Shown: positions 9,184-18,569, numbered from the stretch's first letter. The stretch is 64,000 nt of DNA from Robertkochia flava (GCF_020166515.1 NZ_JAINZT010000002.1:558001-622000); one strand, 5' to 3'. Notes: generated from the sequence alone by a model not told the origin. Numbers and translations: made by a program.

Positions 9184-10545
9184 TTAGCCGAATAGGAATT
9201 GGGCCACATCTTCTATTCGGTTGACCTTTCTGATCTGTATTTGGTGATTTTTCAGGGTGATCTTGTTGTGACCGGAAACCAGAATAGTTGAAAAGCCTAA
9301 CTTTTCTGCCTCCAGGATCCTTTGATCCACGCGTTGCACAGGTCTGATCTCTCCTGCGAGTCCAACCTCTGCAGCAAAGCAAATATCCTTACCCACCGCG
9401 ATATCTTCATTGGAAGAGAGTACCGCGGCGATCACGGCGAGGTCGATCGAGGGGTCATCCACATTGATACCTCCGGTGATATTGAGAAAAACATCCTTTG
9501 CTCCTAAACGAAAACCGGCTCTCTTTTCGAGCACTGCAAGAAGCATGTTCAGCCGTTTTGAATTAAAACCGGTGCAGCTGCGCTGAGGTGTTCCGTAAAC
9601 CGCGGTGCTCACCAGTGCCTGTATCTCTATCATTAACGGCCTCATCCCTTCCAGGGTGGCAGAAATGGCAGTCCCGCTTAGTTCCTCGGCATTTTTGCTG
9701 ATCAGGATCTCAGATGGGTTGGTCACCTCTCTAAGGCCATCCCCCAGCATTTCGTAGATCCCGAGGTCAGCCGTAGATCCGAAACGGTTTTTAAGGGCAC
9801 GGAGAATACGGTAAACGTGATTGCGATCACCTTCGAACTGCAATACGGTGTCTACCATATGTTCAAGGATTTTTGGACCGGCAATATGCCCGTCTTTGGT
9901 AATATGTCCGATAAGCAGCACGGGGGTGTTGGTTTCTTTTGCGAATTTTATCAGTTCCGAGGTGCATTCCCTGATCTGTGAAATGCTGCCCGCAGACGAT
10001 TCAATATGGTCCGTTTGCAGGGTCTGAATGGAATCGATGATTACGATCTCCGGTTCAACTTTTGAGATGTGTTTAAAAATGTTCTGGGTTTTTGTTTCCG
10101 TAAGGACATAGCAGTTATTATTACCGGGATCAATACGTTCTGCCCGCATCTTAATCTGTTTCTGGCTTTCTTCTCCTGAAACATAAAGCGATTTTATAGG
10201 GAGCCTGAGGGTGATCTGGAGTAAAAGGGTGCTTTTCCCTATACCGGGCTCTCCGCCTAGAAGGGTGACAGATCCGGGTACAATACCCCCGCCCAAAACA
10301 CGATCCAGTTCGCCATTTCCCGATGGAATCCTCATTTCACTGGCACCGTCTATTTCGTGTATTCTTAGCGGTTTGTTGCTTCGCGAAGGACTATGACTCT
10401 CCTGGTTCCAGGTTCTTTTTTCCTCTTTTTGAACCAATTCTTCCACAATGGTATTCCATTCCTTGCAGGAGGTACACTGTCCCTGCCACTTTGCGAATTG
10501 GGTTCCGCAGTTCTGACAAAAAAATGTGGTTTTTACTTTAGCCAT
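9184..10545 (-). CDS. radA: DNA repair protein RadA
   Basis: RadA is a RecA-related ATPase that drives branch migration in recombinational repair. The 453-residue protein has the full layout. An N-terminal four-cysteine zinc finger (CQNCGTQFAKWQGQCTSC, about 9-26) is followed by Walker A GGEPGIGKST (about 97-106), the RadA signature KNRFGS (about 253-258) and a C-terminal Lon-protease-like domain ending in VAQFLFG. It is the last gene of the minus-strand panC-panD run, separated from the preceding gene by a terminator, so it probably has its own promoter too. Confidence 0.96.
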   Translation of the reverse strand: MAKVKTTFFCQNCGTQFAKWQGQCTSCKEWNTIVEELVQKEEKRTWNQESHSPSRSNKPLRIHEIDGASEMRIPSGNGELDRVLGGGIVPGSVTLLGGEPGIGKSTLLLQITLRLPIKSLYVSGEESQKQIKMRAERIDPGNNNCYVLTETKTQNIFKHISKVEPEIVIIDSIQTLQTDHIESSAGSISQIRECTSELIKFAKETNTPVLLIGHITKDGHIAGPKILEHMVDTVLQFEGDRNHVYRILRALKNRFGSTADLGIYEMLGDGLREVTNPSEILISKNAEELSGTAISATLEGMRPLMIEIQALVSTAVYGTPQRSCTGFNSKRLNMLLAVLEKRAGFRLGAKDVFLNITGGINVDDPSIDLAVIAAVLSSNEDIAVGKDICFAAEVGLAGEIRPVQRVDQRILEAEKLGFSTILVSGHNKITLKNHQIQIRKVNRIEDVAQFLFG

Positions 10546-10572
10546 GATGTGATACTGGGTTTGTCCGGGTAC

Positions 10573-10597
10573 AAAAATACCCCGCAGGAACGGGGTG
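10573..10597 (-). terminator. Terminator between the esterase-fold gene and radA
   Basis: On the minus strand an ACCCCG/CGGGGT stem with a six-base loop is followed by A and then five T. It lies just after the stop of the gene ending at 10627. Confidence 0.6.
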
Positions 10598-10626
10598 ATA
10601 AACTTTAATTCGTGATTTTGGTTTTT

Positions 10627-11772
10627 TTACCAGCCAAAATCTTCCTTGATCTTGTCGATCCGTTCCAAGGCGAGATCCTTTGTGAGAAAATCGATTTCAG
10701 GCATGCTGAATGCTTTTTCATAGGTCCTCATCGCTTTTTTGGGTTCTCCGGAAAGTTCCAGGTACTCGGCTTCAATGAAAAATCCGAGCATGGTATCCGG
10801 GAAATCCTTTTTAGCGAGATCACTCAGGGATTTTAAAGATTCCAGGTTTTCCTTTTTCTTGCTAACAGCGTATACAGCCATGAAATCGTTGAGAATGGTT
10901 TGCTTGCGAAAACCGTAGAGCTCTTCTATGGTGTTGTATTTGTTCTCCAGATACTCATAGGGTTCTCCGACGTAAGTCATGAGTTTGGTCCTGTATTCCA
11001 CGACGCTTATCGGGTTGTAAAGTTCGAAGATCTTATCAATAGCCTCCGGGATGGCATAGGAAGCCACGGCGTGATGATCTGCATGATCGTATGAGCGATA
11101 ATGAAACTCAATATTTTCATTGTTGATGTTTTTCAGGGCGGCATTTAACCTGATTGAAGCTTCCCGGTTCTCCCTGGTGTCGTTCTCTGCCGTAGCGAGG
11201 AAGTAGTACAGGTGGCTCGTGGCGGCAGAAAGCCGTTCCGGGATGTACTGTTCCATCTGCACCGGCAGGGTGGGTGAGATGCTGATGTAGGCGTCAAACA
11301 AAGGATTTTCCTTGAACAGGTAATAATTCAGGTAATTCGCGGTAAGGCCGTATCCCAGTATTCCTTTAAATGGAGCGATCTCATACTCCTTTTCAATTTT
11401 TGGAATGAGCTCCATGCCCAGGAATTCAAAAAAATCAGCACCGGATTTTTCCGGTAGTCCGGAGGTGGGATTGTACATGATATCCTGGTTGCGGCTGTTT
11501 TTTTGATTTATTCCGAGAACAATGCAGGAAGGCATTTCATCTCGGTACCTGTAGAATTTTACAGTAGAAACGGTTAAATCAAAGAGGTAGTCTCCATCAA
11601 GCACTACAAGAAGCGGATATTTTTTTTCAGGGTCGTAGTCTTCAGGGATGTAAAGACGATAACCTCTCTTTTCACCTAACTTATATGAGTCAATAGACCC
11701 TAACGAGGTTTGGCCTGACATGGGTGTTACATAAAGTAAGCTGATGAGAAACAGGTAGATAATGTTTTTCAT
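10627..11772 (-). CDS. Esterase-fold (alpha/beta hydrolase) protein lacking the nucleophile serine
   Basis: The 381-residue secreted protein has a signal peptide (residues 1-20, ending PMSGQ) and a domain like enterochelin/IroE-type or esterase D hydrolases: YIPEDYDPEKKYPLLVVLDGD, then IVLGINQKNSRNQD. In that family the nucleophile elbow reads GxSxGG. Here the matching stretch is ILGYGLTANYLNYYLF (about residues 148-163), so Ser is replaced by Gly. A C-terminal segment (about 300-375) looks like TPR repeats (AEYLELSGEPKKAMRTYEKA). I infer a non-catalytic or altered enzyme. It lies between the flippase-like gene and radA. Confidence 0.7.
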   Translation of the reverse strand: MKNIIYLFLISLLYVTPMSGQTSLGSIDSYKLGEKRGYRLYIPEDYDPEKKYPLLVVLDGDYLFDLTVSTVKFYRYRDEMPSCIVLGINQKNSRNQDIMYNPTSGLPEKSGADFFEFLGMELIPKIEKEYEIAPFKGILGYGLTANYLNYYLFKENPLFDAYISISPTLPVQMEQYIPERLSAATSHLYYFLATAENDTRENREASIRLNAALKNINNENIEFHYRSYDHADHHAVASYAIPEAIDKIFELYNPISVVEYRTKLMTYVGEPYEYLENKYNTIEELYGFRKQTILNDFMAVYAVSKKKENLESLKSLSDLAKKDFPDTMLGFFIEAEYLELSGEPKKAMRTYEKAFSMPEIDFLTKDLALERIDKIKEDFGW

Positions 11773-11804
11773 GGTTGATCGATTTGGAAGAGGAAGATAA
11801 GAAA

Positions 11805-12770
11805 TTATTTGCTTTTATTGTAAAAAGGCAGGTACAGGAATGACAGGGCTCCAAAAAGGATTACCATCAGGGTCTGTGAGGTCCACATGATCCATCCGAA
11901 TGCATCTGCCGATACTTTGGATATCCCGTAAAACACCAGGATCTTGCTTACGGCAAGTGGGTATAACCCAATGCCTCCGTTGGTGGTGCTCATGGCGAAG
12001 GCTCCTGCAACAAATGCCACGAGGATAACGGGTAAGGAAAGATCTGTGGTTTCAGGGATGCTGTATTTGATTAACCAGAACATCGCTACGTAGAGGAACC
12101 AGATCCCAAGAGTGTAAAGCAGGAAGGCGGTCTTGTATTTCATGCGGAAAATACTGGTAAGCCCCTCTGTTAAGCCCCTTATAAGTCCTTTGATACGTTG
12201 CAGGAATCCGATTCGGGTGCGGTTAAGGAACCTCAGGAAAACAATGCCTGCCAGGCCGGCTGCAATAAGAACCAGTATGGTGTTAATGGGTTTAATGCCT
12301 TTCGCTTCAAAATAATCGACGATAACCTCTGTCTGAAATAATGCGGCAATAACCACTACAACAAGTAGCATGATAAGATCTATAATGCGTTCTGCCACAA
12401 TGGTTCCAAAGCCTTTCTCAAAAGGTATTTTCTCGTAGCTGCTTATGGTGGTGGCTCTGAAGATCTCTCCGGATCGGGGGATGCCGAGATTGGCAAGATA
12501 GGCTATAAGTATGGCCATAACATTGTTGCCAAACCGGGGTTTGTACCCCATGGGTTCCAGCAAAAGATTCCAGCGCCAGGCTCTCATCAGGTGGCTTATT
12601 AAGCCGGCAAGAAGTGACAGGCCTACCCAAAGGTAGTTGGCTTCCCTGATATTGCTTAGGATCAGTTGCCGCTCCTCTGCTGTAGTTTGCTGGTAAGAAT
12701 ACCAAACAAGAAAAACTCCCACAACGAGCGGGAGTATGATCTTGAGTTTATTTTTTAACCTTTTTTTCAA
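11805..12770 (-). CDS. Lysylphosphatidylglycerol synthase TM-region / flippase-like membrane protein
   Basis: The 321-residue protein has about eight membrane segments and the family signature around NLGIPRSGEIFRATTIS (about residues 93-109), with Glu and Arg in the conserved loop. It matches the UPF0104/AglD family, the membrane half of MprF, without the soluble aminoacyl-transferase half. Family members are thought to flip lipids or lipid-linked sugars; the substrate here is unknown. The gene starts two bases after the panD stop, so it is almost surely cotranscribed with panC-panD. Confidence 0.85.
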   Translation of the reverse strand: MKKRLKNKLKIILPLVVGVFLVWYSYQQTTAEERQLILSNIREANYLWVGLSLLAGLISHLMRAWRWNLLLEPMGYKPRFGNNVMAILIAYLANLGIPRSGEIFRATTISSYEKIPFEKGFGTIVAERIIDLIMLLVVVVIAALFQTEVIVDYFEAKGIKPINTILVLIAAGLAGIVFLRFLNRTRIGFLQRIKGLIRGLTEGLTSIFRMKYKTAFLLYTLGIWFLYVAMFWLIKYSIPETTDLSLPVILVAFVAGAFAMSTTNGGIGLYPLAVSKILVFYGISKVSADAFGWIMWTSQTLMVILFGALSFLYLPFYNKSK

Positions 12771-12772
12771 TC

Positions 12773-13123
12773 TTAGGTTAAGGAGTTGTCTTTCTCGTTA
12801 GGGAATACCAGAGAAGGTTTAAATTGCTTTGCTTCCTCAAAATCCAATAGGGCATAGGAGATAATGATGATCACGTCCCCGCGCTGCACTTTTCTGGCTG
12901 CCGGTCCGTTCAGAGTGATTTCTCCGCTGTTCTTCTCTCCTTTAATAGCATAAGTCTCAAGGCGCTCACCATTGTTAATGTTAACGATCTGCACCTTTTC
13001 TCCTTCAATGATATTAGAAGCCTCCATTAAAGCTTCGTCAATGGTAATACTTCCAATGTAATTTAAGTCGGCACCGGTTACTGTAACGCGGTGAATCTTA
13101 GACTTTACAACTTCAATCTGCAT
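12773..13123 (-). CDS. panD: Aspartate 1-decarboxylase
   Basis: PanD decarboxylates L-aspartate to beta-alanine for pantothenate and coenzyme A. It is made as a 116-residue proenzyme that cleaves itself at Gly24-Ser25 to make the pyruvoyl cofactor. That site is visible in NYIGSITID and sits at the standard position. [20 protein letters not shown] in the middle and [10 protein letters not shown] near the end also match the family. It lies 12 bases after panC and two bases before the flippase-like gene. Confidence 0.96.
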   Translation of the reverse strand: MQIEVVKSKIHRVTVTGADLNYIGSITIDEALMEASNIIEGEKVQIVNINNGERLETYAIKGEKNSGEITLNGPAARKVQRGDVIIIISYALLDFEEAKQFKPSLVFPNEKDNSLT

Positions 13124-13135
13124 GGCACAAAGGTA

Positions 13136-13984
13136 TTAATTTAGAGCAATATTGTCGATCAGCCGGATAGAATTTGCGAATACCGCAATAAACAGCCGGT
13201 AACGATCTTTTTTATTAAATGATTTAACGGGTTCTAATGTAGACTCATTAGCAATTTCCACGTATTCCAATGTTAAGGAATGGTGGTTATCGAATTGATT
13301 TTCAGTCCATTTCGTGATTTCTTCTGGCGATTTCGTCTGGAAGAGGGTTTTTGCTTTGGAAATGGTTTGATATATAAATGCTGCCTCCTTTCTCATTTCC
13401 GGACTTAGTCGTTCATTTCTTGAACTCATTGCAAGTCCGTTCGATTCTCTCAGGATAGGGCACCCTATGACCTGTGTAGGAATGCCTTCTTTTTCTACGA
13501 GTTTTTTTATGATCTGCAGTTGTTGGAAATCCTTTTCCCCGAAGTAGGCATTGTCTGCCTCCACCAATTGCAGCAACGACTTAACAATGGTTCCGACTCC
13601 GTCAAAATGGCCAGCCCTGAATTTGCCTTCCATCTGATGTTCCAGTCCGTCGAAGTCAAAACTCTCCGCCTGAATATTTTCCGAATACATTTCCTGGACG
13701 CTGGGGGTGAAAACTGCGATGTTTCTGCCTGTTCCTTCCAGCAGCTCCAGGTCGCGCTCAAGGGTGGAGGGGTAATTCTCCAGATCCTCCTTTCGGTCAA
13801 ACTGGGTGGGATTCACAAAGATCGATACCACTGTCAGGTCATTTTCGCTGGCCGAATTTATGACTAATGACAGGTGTCCTTCGTGAAGGGCTCCCATGGT
13901 TGGGACCAATCCGATCCGGTTGCCCTCTTCCCTTTTGTTAAGAAGGTGTCTTTTTAGGTCTGCTTTATGTTTGAAAACAAGCAT
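13136..13984 (-). CDS. panC: Pantothenate synthetase
   Basis: PanC joins pantoate and beta-alanine with ATP to make pantothenate. The 282-residue protein has the nucleotidyltransferase HIGH-type motif in VPTMGALHEGHLSLV (about 23-37), the FVNPTQF pantoate-binding motif, FGEKDFQQL (about 149-157) and SSRNERLS (about 189-196), the KMSKS counterpart. It heads the minus-strand run panC-panD-flippase and is followed by panD, so the last step and its beta-alanine supply are made together. Confidence 0.96.
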   Translation of the reverse strand: MLVFKHKADLKRHLLNKREEGNRIGLVPTMGALHEGHLSLVINSASENDLTVVSIFVNPTQFDRKEDLENYPSTLERDLELLEGTGRNIAVFTPSVQEMYSENIQAESFDFDGLEHQMEGKFRAGHFDGVGTIVKSLLQLVEADNAYFGEKDFQQLQIIKKLVEKEGIPTQVIGCPILRESNGLAMSSRNERLSPEMRKEAAFIYQTISKAKTLFQTKSPEEITKWTENQFDNHHSLTLEYVEIANESTLEPVKSFNKKDRYRLFIAVFANSIRLIDNIALN

Positions 13985-14006
13985 TTGAGAAAAAATTAAC
14001 AGCGTG

Positions 14007-14014
14007 CAAAACTA
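14007..14014 (-). promoter_or_regulatory. -7 element for panC
   Basis: The minus strand reads TAGTTTTG, matching TAnnTTTG, 22 bases before the panC start. No clear -33 partner is seen. Confidence 0.4.
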
Positions 14015-14045
14015 TGCATTTTAAATAAATTAGGCATATTTTTTG

Positions 14046-14053
14046 TAATTTTG
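14046..14053 (+). promoter_or_regulatory. -7 element for the GT5-like/DUF4270/glmS genes
   Basis: TAATTTTG matches TAnnTTTG and lies about 40 bases before the ATG at 14095. It faces away from the panC promoter in the same 110-base gap. Confidence 0.4.
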
Positions 14054-14094
14054 CATGCCTAAGACCTAATGTGTAAAAGAAACAACGTGATTAT

Positions 14095-14904
14095 ATGACA
14101 GACAAAAGAGTATTATTTGTCGCTTCTGAAATGATACCATACCTTCCGGAGAATGAAGTTTCATCCCTGGCTTATGAAAGTCCCCGGATGGTGAATGACA
14201 GAGGCGGGCAGATACGAATCTTTATGCCTCGTTTCGGGAATATCAATGAACGCAGACACCAATTGCATGAAGTGATACGCTTGTCGGGTATGAACCTGGT
14301 GGTGAACGATATGGATATGCCCCTTATTATAAAAGTAGCTTCCATTCCAAAAGAAAGAATTCAGGTGTACTTCATTGACAATGAAGAGTATTTCAAGAGG
14401 AAAGCGACATTTACTGATGAAGACGGGAATCTCTTTCCGGATAATGATGAGCGGGCCATATTCTTTGCTAAAGGAGTGGTGGAAACCGTTAAAAAACTGA
14501 ATTGGAATCCTGATATTATTCACGTTCACGGGTGGATGGCGTCTCTGTTGCCGCTATATCTAAGGCAGTATTATGCCGACGAGCCTCTGTTTGCAGAAAG
14601 CAAGATTGTCACTTCTGTGTACGGTAAGGGCTTTGAAGGAACTCTGGATCCAGAAATGATAAACAAGGTGAAATTTGATGGTATTGACGAAGCTTCTGTT
14701 AGTGCCTTGGAAAACCCTACCTATACCAATCTTATCAAAGTTGCTGTAGAGAATTCTGATGCAGCTATAATTGCCTCTGAAAGCCTGGATGATGACCTTC
14801 AGGAATATCTGTCTTCGCTTTCCAAACCAGTCTTGCCGCATAAATCCATTTATGAGTTTGAAGAAGCTTATAATGAGTTTTATGAGAATGAAGTGCTAAG
14901 TTAA
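14095..14904 (+). CDS. Glycogen/starch synthase-like protein, N-terminal half only
   Basis: The 269-residue protein matches only the N-terminal Rossmann half of GT5 glycogen synthase (GlgA): VLFVASEMIPY at the start, GGQIRIFMPRFGNINERR and DIIHVHGWMASLLPLYL (about residues 142-158). The usual KxGGL ADP-glucose motif near the N-terminus is replaced by EVSSLAYE, and the C-terminal nucleotide-sugar-binding half is absent (GlgA is normally about 480 residues). Glycogen synthesis activity is therefore unlikely. The frame is intact, so this is a real short protein, not a break. It sits 14 bases before the DUF4270 gene and upstream of glmS. Confidence 0.8.
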   Translation: MTDKRVLFVASEMIPYLPENEVSSLAYESPRMVNDRGGQIRIFMPRFGNINERRHQLHEVIRLSGMNLVVNDMDMPLIIKVASIPKERIQVYFIDNEEYFKRKATFTDEDGNLFPDNDERAIFFAKGVVETVKKLNWNPDIIHVHGWMASLLPLYLRQYYADEPLFAESKIVTSVYGKGFEGTLDPEMINKVKFDGIDEASVSALENPTYTNLIKVAVENSDAAIIASESLDDDLQEYLSSLSKPVLPHKSIYEFEEAYNEFYENEVLS

Positions 14905-14918
14905 CCTACCGAGGAAAT

Positions 14919-16583
14919 ATGATTTTTAAGAAGAGTTATGTGTTGAAGACACTGCTCATATTGAGTGGTGTTATTTTTTTTACTTCCTGTGAAAAGGATT
15001 TTAATACCCTGGGAGTAGACCTGGTTGAGGATGCTAATTTTGATGTGAAAAAGCAGGTTTATGAGGTGAATGCCTCTAATGTGAACCTGGCTTCTGTTCG
15101 CACAGATTTTATGCCGAACGATCCCAATACCCTGAATCTTGTTCCTACCTATCAATTATCGGACTATACCGATGCGGTATTTGGGAAGTCAAAGGCTTCT
15201 TTTATTACCCAGTTGTCATTAGAGCTTACGCCTCCCACCTTCGGGAATCTCTCTGCCGCGGATGAGGCTAATGCAGGAGCCGGTGATGACCCGGCTGTGA
15301 TCAATGAGAATGAAAGGGTGACAAAAGTATATCTCGATATTCCATTTTTTAGCACGGTGAGTGATACCCTGGATGATGATAATTTACCCAGACCTTATGA
15401 TGTGGACTCAGTTTTTGGAGATGTGCAAACTCCTTTTACAGTAACTGTACAGGAGTATACTAAATACCTTCGTGACCGGGATCCCCAGTCAAATTTCCAG
15501 CGTATCCAGGAGTATTTCTCGGATGAGGATGCGCAGCCTTTCCTTTCTACTGTTTTGTTTTCGGGAGATTACCGTTTGAACTTTGAGGAATTGATATTTT
15601 TCGACAATGAGGATGATCCGGATACCGAGGAGGATGAATCCCAGAATGTATCTTCGAGATTTTCTCCCCGTATTCGATTGGAATTAGACTCTCAGTTTTT
15701 CCAGGAGCGTATTCTGGATAAAGAAGGTGATGATGTCTTGAGTAATCAGGAGTTGTTCCGGGATTACCTTCGGGGGATATACATTGGTATCGATCACCCT
15801 TCAGACAATCTGAAGATGTTGCTTAGAACCAACGATGGAAATATTACTATAAAATACGATTATGATACCTATAATGCGGAAACCGAGGCTGTTGAAGTAG
15901 CCCGTGATAGTTTCTCCCTTAATTTCCAGACCAAGAATTTTAATATTTACGAGGAAGAGCCCTATCCTATGGAGGTCATGGATGCCGTTACTGCAGGGGT
16001 GGGTGCAGACCGCCTTTACCTAAAAGGTGAGTCTGGAACCATTGCCAAGGTGGACCTTAGTGCCGGCCAGGATATGGAAGCTTTTCTTAATGAGGCCCGT
16101 GCAAATGAATGGTTGATCAATGAAGCTAATCTGATTTTTTACGCAGACGATCAACTAACTGGTAATCAGAACCTTCCTGACAGATTATTTTTGTATGACT
16201 TCGAGAATAGTGAAGTTTTGGTCGATTATAGAACGGATGCTGTTGGTCCAGTAACTACCTTTCCAAACTCAAGTTATTTGTATTATGGAGGACTGCTTGA
16301 TGATGAAGATGGAACTCCCAAGTACAAGTTTCGTGTTACGGAACATATTAAGAATATTATAAGTAATGATTCTACCAATGTGAACCTTGGATTGTCTGTT
16401 ACTTCCAATATTTTTAACTCATTCGTAGTATCCGCCTTTGACCAGGATGGTAGTAAGGTCTCTGTGCCCCAGGGAGCAGCTGCCTACCCTTATAGTGTGG
16501 TGCTTTATGGAGCAAATGTTTCAGCCGAAGATCAGGCAAAACGAGTTAAACTTGAGTTGATCTACACGGAGCCAAAAAAGTAA
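14919..16583 (+). CDS. DUF4270 family lipoprotein
   Basis: The 554-residue protein begins with a signal ending in FFTSCEKDF, placing the lipidated Cys near residue 24. The start of the mature protein, NTLGVDLVEDANFDV, and the phrase DTLDDDNLPRPYDVDSVFGD fit the Bacteroidota DUF4270 family. The mature part is acidic and strand-rich. Function is unknown; a surface or outer-membrane location is likely. The intergenic gaps (14 bases before, 33 after) suggest one transcript with the GT5-like gene and glmS. Confidence 0.85.
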   Translation: MIFKKSYVLKTLLILSGVIFFTSCEKDFNTLGVDLVEDANFDVKKQVYEVNASNVNLASVRTDFMPNDPNTLNLVPTYQLSDYTDAVFGKSKASFITQLSLELTPPTFGNLSAADEANAGAGDDPAVINENERVTKVYLDIPFFSTVSDTLDDDNLPRPYDVDSVFGDVQTPFTVTVQEYTKYLRDRDPQSNFQRIQEYFSDEDAQPFLSTVLFSGDYRLNFEELIFFDNEDDPDTEEDESQNVSSRFSPRIRLELDSQFFQERILDKEGDDVLSNQELFRDYLRGIYIGIDHPSDNLKMLLRTNDGNITIKYDYDTYNAETEAVEVARDSFSLNFQTKNFNIYEEEPYPMEVMDAVTAGVGADRLYLKGESGTIAKVDLSAGQDMEAFLNEARANEWLINEANLIFYADDQLTGNQNLPDRLFLYDFENSEVLVDYRTDAVGPVTTFPNSSYLYYGGLLDDEDGTPKYKFRVTEHIKNIISNDSTNVNLGLSVTSNIFNSFVVSAFDQDGSKVSVPQGAAAYPYSVVLYGANVSAEDQAKRVKLELIYTEPKK

Positions 16584-16616
16584 GTAGACTAATTAAAAGG
16601 ATTTAAGAAGGAAGTT

Positions 16617-18464
16617 ATGTGTGGAATTGTTGGGTATATAGGAGCCAGGGAGGCCTTCCCTGTGATCTTAAAAGGATTGGAGCGTCTCGAATACCGCGGT
16701 TATGACAGTGCCGGGATTGCCTTGTACAACAAAGGAATCATTGAGTTGTGTAAAACCAAAGGGAAGGTTGCAGACCTTCGGGCAAAAGCAGATAAAGAAG
16801 GTGTTGTAAACGGAAGTATTGGTATTGGTCATACCCGATGGGCAACTCACGGGGAACCCAATGATCAGAATGCGCATCCGCATTATTCGAACAGCGGAGA
16901 CCTCGCAATTATCCATAATGGTATTATTGAAAATTACGCTTCTATTAAGGAAGCCTTGATAAACAGAGGCTATGAGTTTCATTCTGATACAGATACTGAA
17001 GTACTGGTTAACCTCATAGAGGATGTCAAAACAAATGAAAATGTTAAACTGGGGAAGGCTGTTCAAATAGCCCTGAACCAGGTGGTTGGAGCCTATGCCA
17101 TTGCCGTTTTTGACAGGACCAAACCGGATGAAATCGTTGTGGCGAAGTTAGGTAGTCCTCTGGCTATAGGTGTTGGGGAAGATGAGTTCTTTATTGCCAG
17201 TGATGCTTCTCCTTTTATAGAATATACCAACAACGCGATCTATCTTGAGGATGAACAGATGGCTATTGTTAAGCGAGGCCGTGATGTTCGCGTTAGACAG
17301 GTGCGTAGTGATAAACCCGTAAACCCTTATGTTCAGGAATTAAAAATGAACCTGGAGCAGATTGAAAAGGGAGGGTATGATCACTTCATGCTCAAAGAAA
17401 TCTATGAACAGCCCGAGGCCATTAAGGATACTTACCGCGGTCGTCTGAGGATCAATGACGGTATTGTAAAAATGGCCGGAGTAGAAGATAACCTTGGGAA
17501 ATTTCTTAATGCCAAGCGAATCATTATCGTAGCGTGCGGAACTTCTTGGCATGCAGGTTTGGTAGCCGAATACATTTTTGAAGAACTGATGAGGATCCCT
17601 GTCGAGGTGGAATATGCCTCTGAGTTCAGATACAGGAATCCTGTAATAACACAGGATGATGTTGTTATAGCAATTTCTCAATCCGGAGAGACCGCAGATA
17701 CCCTGGCCGCAATAAAACTTTCCAAAGAAAAGGGAGCTTTTGTATTTGGGGTGTGTAATGTAGTAGGGTCTTCTATTTCAAGGGAGACACATGCGGGGGC
17801 GTATACTCATGCCGGTCCCGAGATCGGAGTGGCTTCTACCAAGGCTTTCACTACACAGATCACAGTGCTCACGCTTATTGCTCTTAAGCTTGCCAAAAGT
17901 ACAGGGAAGATCACGCATTCTGAATTCCATAACTACCTGGCGGAATTGGAAACCATCCCCGTTAAAGTTCAGGAGACGCTAAAGACCGATGCTCATGTAG
18001 CCACTATTGCCGACATTTATAAGGATGCAACCAACTGTCTTTATCTGGGTAGGGGGTATAACTTCCCGGTGGCGCTTGAAGGCGCTCTTAAACTAAAGGA
18101 GATCTCCTATATTCACGCCGAGGGGTATCCCGCTGCAGAGATGAAGCACGGACCTATTGCTCTTATTGATGAACAGATGCCTGTTGTGGTGATCGCTACA
18201 AAAAAAGGACATTATGAAAAGGTGGTTAGTAATGTGCAGGAGATCAAATCCAGAAAGGGTAAGATCATCGCTGTGGTTACTCAGGGCGATAAGGATGTGA
18301 GTAAATTGGCAGACCACGTTATTGAGGTTCCTGAAACTCATGAGCTCCTCACTCCATTGTTAACTACTATTCCTCTGCAATTACTCTCATACCATATAGC
18401 GGTTATGAGAGGATGCAATGTAGATCAACCACGAAATCTCGCGAAATCTGTTACAGTGGAGTAG
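16617..18464 (+). CDS. glmS: Glutamine-fructose-6-phosphate aminotransferase (isomerizing)
   Basis: GlmS makes glucosamine-6-phosphate from fructose-6-phosphate and glutamine, the entry to peptidoglycan and lipopolysaccharide amino sugars. The 615-residue protein has the class II glutaminase domain with nucleophile Cys right after Met (MCGIVGYIG) and HTRWATHGEPND. Two SIS isomerase domains follow (SQSGETADTLAA near residues 360-371; EGYPAAEMKHGP near 503-514), ending with the conserved DQPRNLAKSVTVE. No glmS ribozyme is visible in the 33-base gap upstream. A terminator follows. Confidence 0.97.
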   Translation: MCGIVGYIGAREAFPVILKGLERLEYRGYDSAGIALYNKGIIELCKTKGKVADLRAKADKEGVVNGSIGIGHTRWATHGEPNDQNAHPHYSNSGDLAIIHNGIIENYASIKEALINRGYEFHSDTDTEVLVNLIEDVKTNENVKLGKAVQIALNQVVGAYAIAVFDRTKPDEIVVAKLGSPLAIGVGEDEFFIASDASPFIEYTNNAIYLEDEQMAIVKRGRDVRVRQVRSDKPVNPYVQELKMNLEQIEKGGYDHFMLKEIYEQPEAIKDTYRGRLRINDGIVKMAGVEDNLGKFLNAKRIIIVACGTSWHAGLVAEYIFEELMRIPVEVEYASEFRYRNPVITQDDVVIAISQSGETADTLAAIKLSKEKGAFVFGVCNVVGSSISRETHAGAYTHAGPEIGVASTKAFTTQITVLTLIALKLAKSTGKITHSEFHNYLAELETIPVKVQETLKTDAHVATIADIYKDATNCLYLGRGYNFPVALEGALKLKEISYIHAEGYPAAEMKHGPIALIDEQMPVVVIATKKGHYEKVVSNVQEIKSRKGKIIAVVTQGDKDVSKLADHVIEVPETHELLTPLLTTIPLQLLSYHIAVMRGCNVDQPRNLAKSVTVE

Positions 18465-18496
18465 CGAATTAGTGCTCAATATATTATAGAATTGAT

Positions 18497-18538
18497 AGTC
18501 CCCGAGTGTAAGAAAAATGCTCGGGGATTTATTTTTTT
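18497..18538 (+). terminator. Intrinsic terminator after glmS
   Basis: TCCCCGAG (18499-18506) pairs with CTCGGGGA (18520-18527), followed by TTTATTTTTTT. Confidence 0.8.
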
Positions 18539-18569
18539 CTGTATATTACCCGACAAAATCTAAATTTTA

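Noticed and set aside
16584-16616. glmS ribozyme upstream of glmS
   Set aside because: The gap is only 33 bases, too short for the ribozyme.
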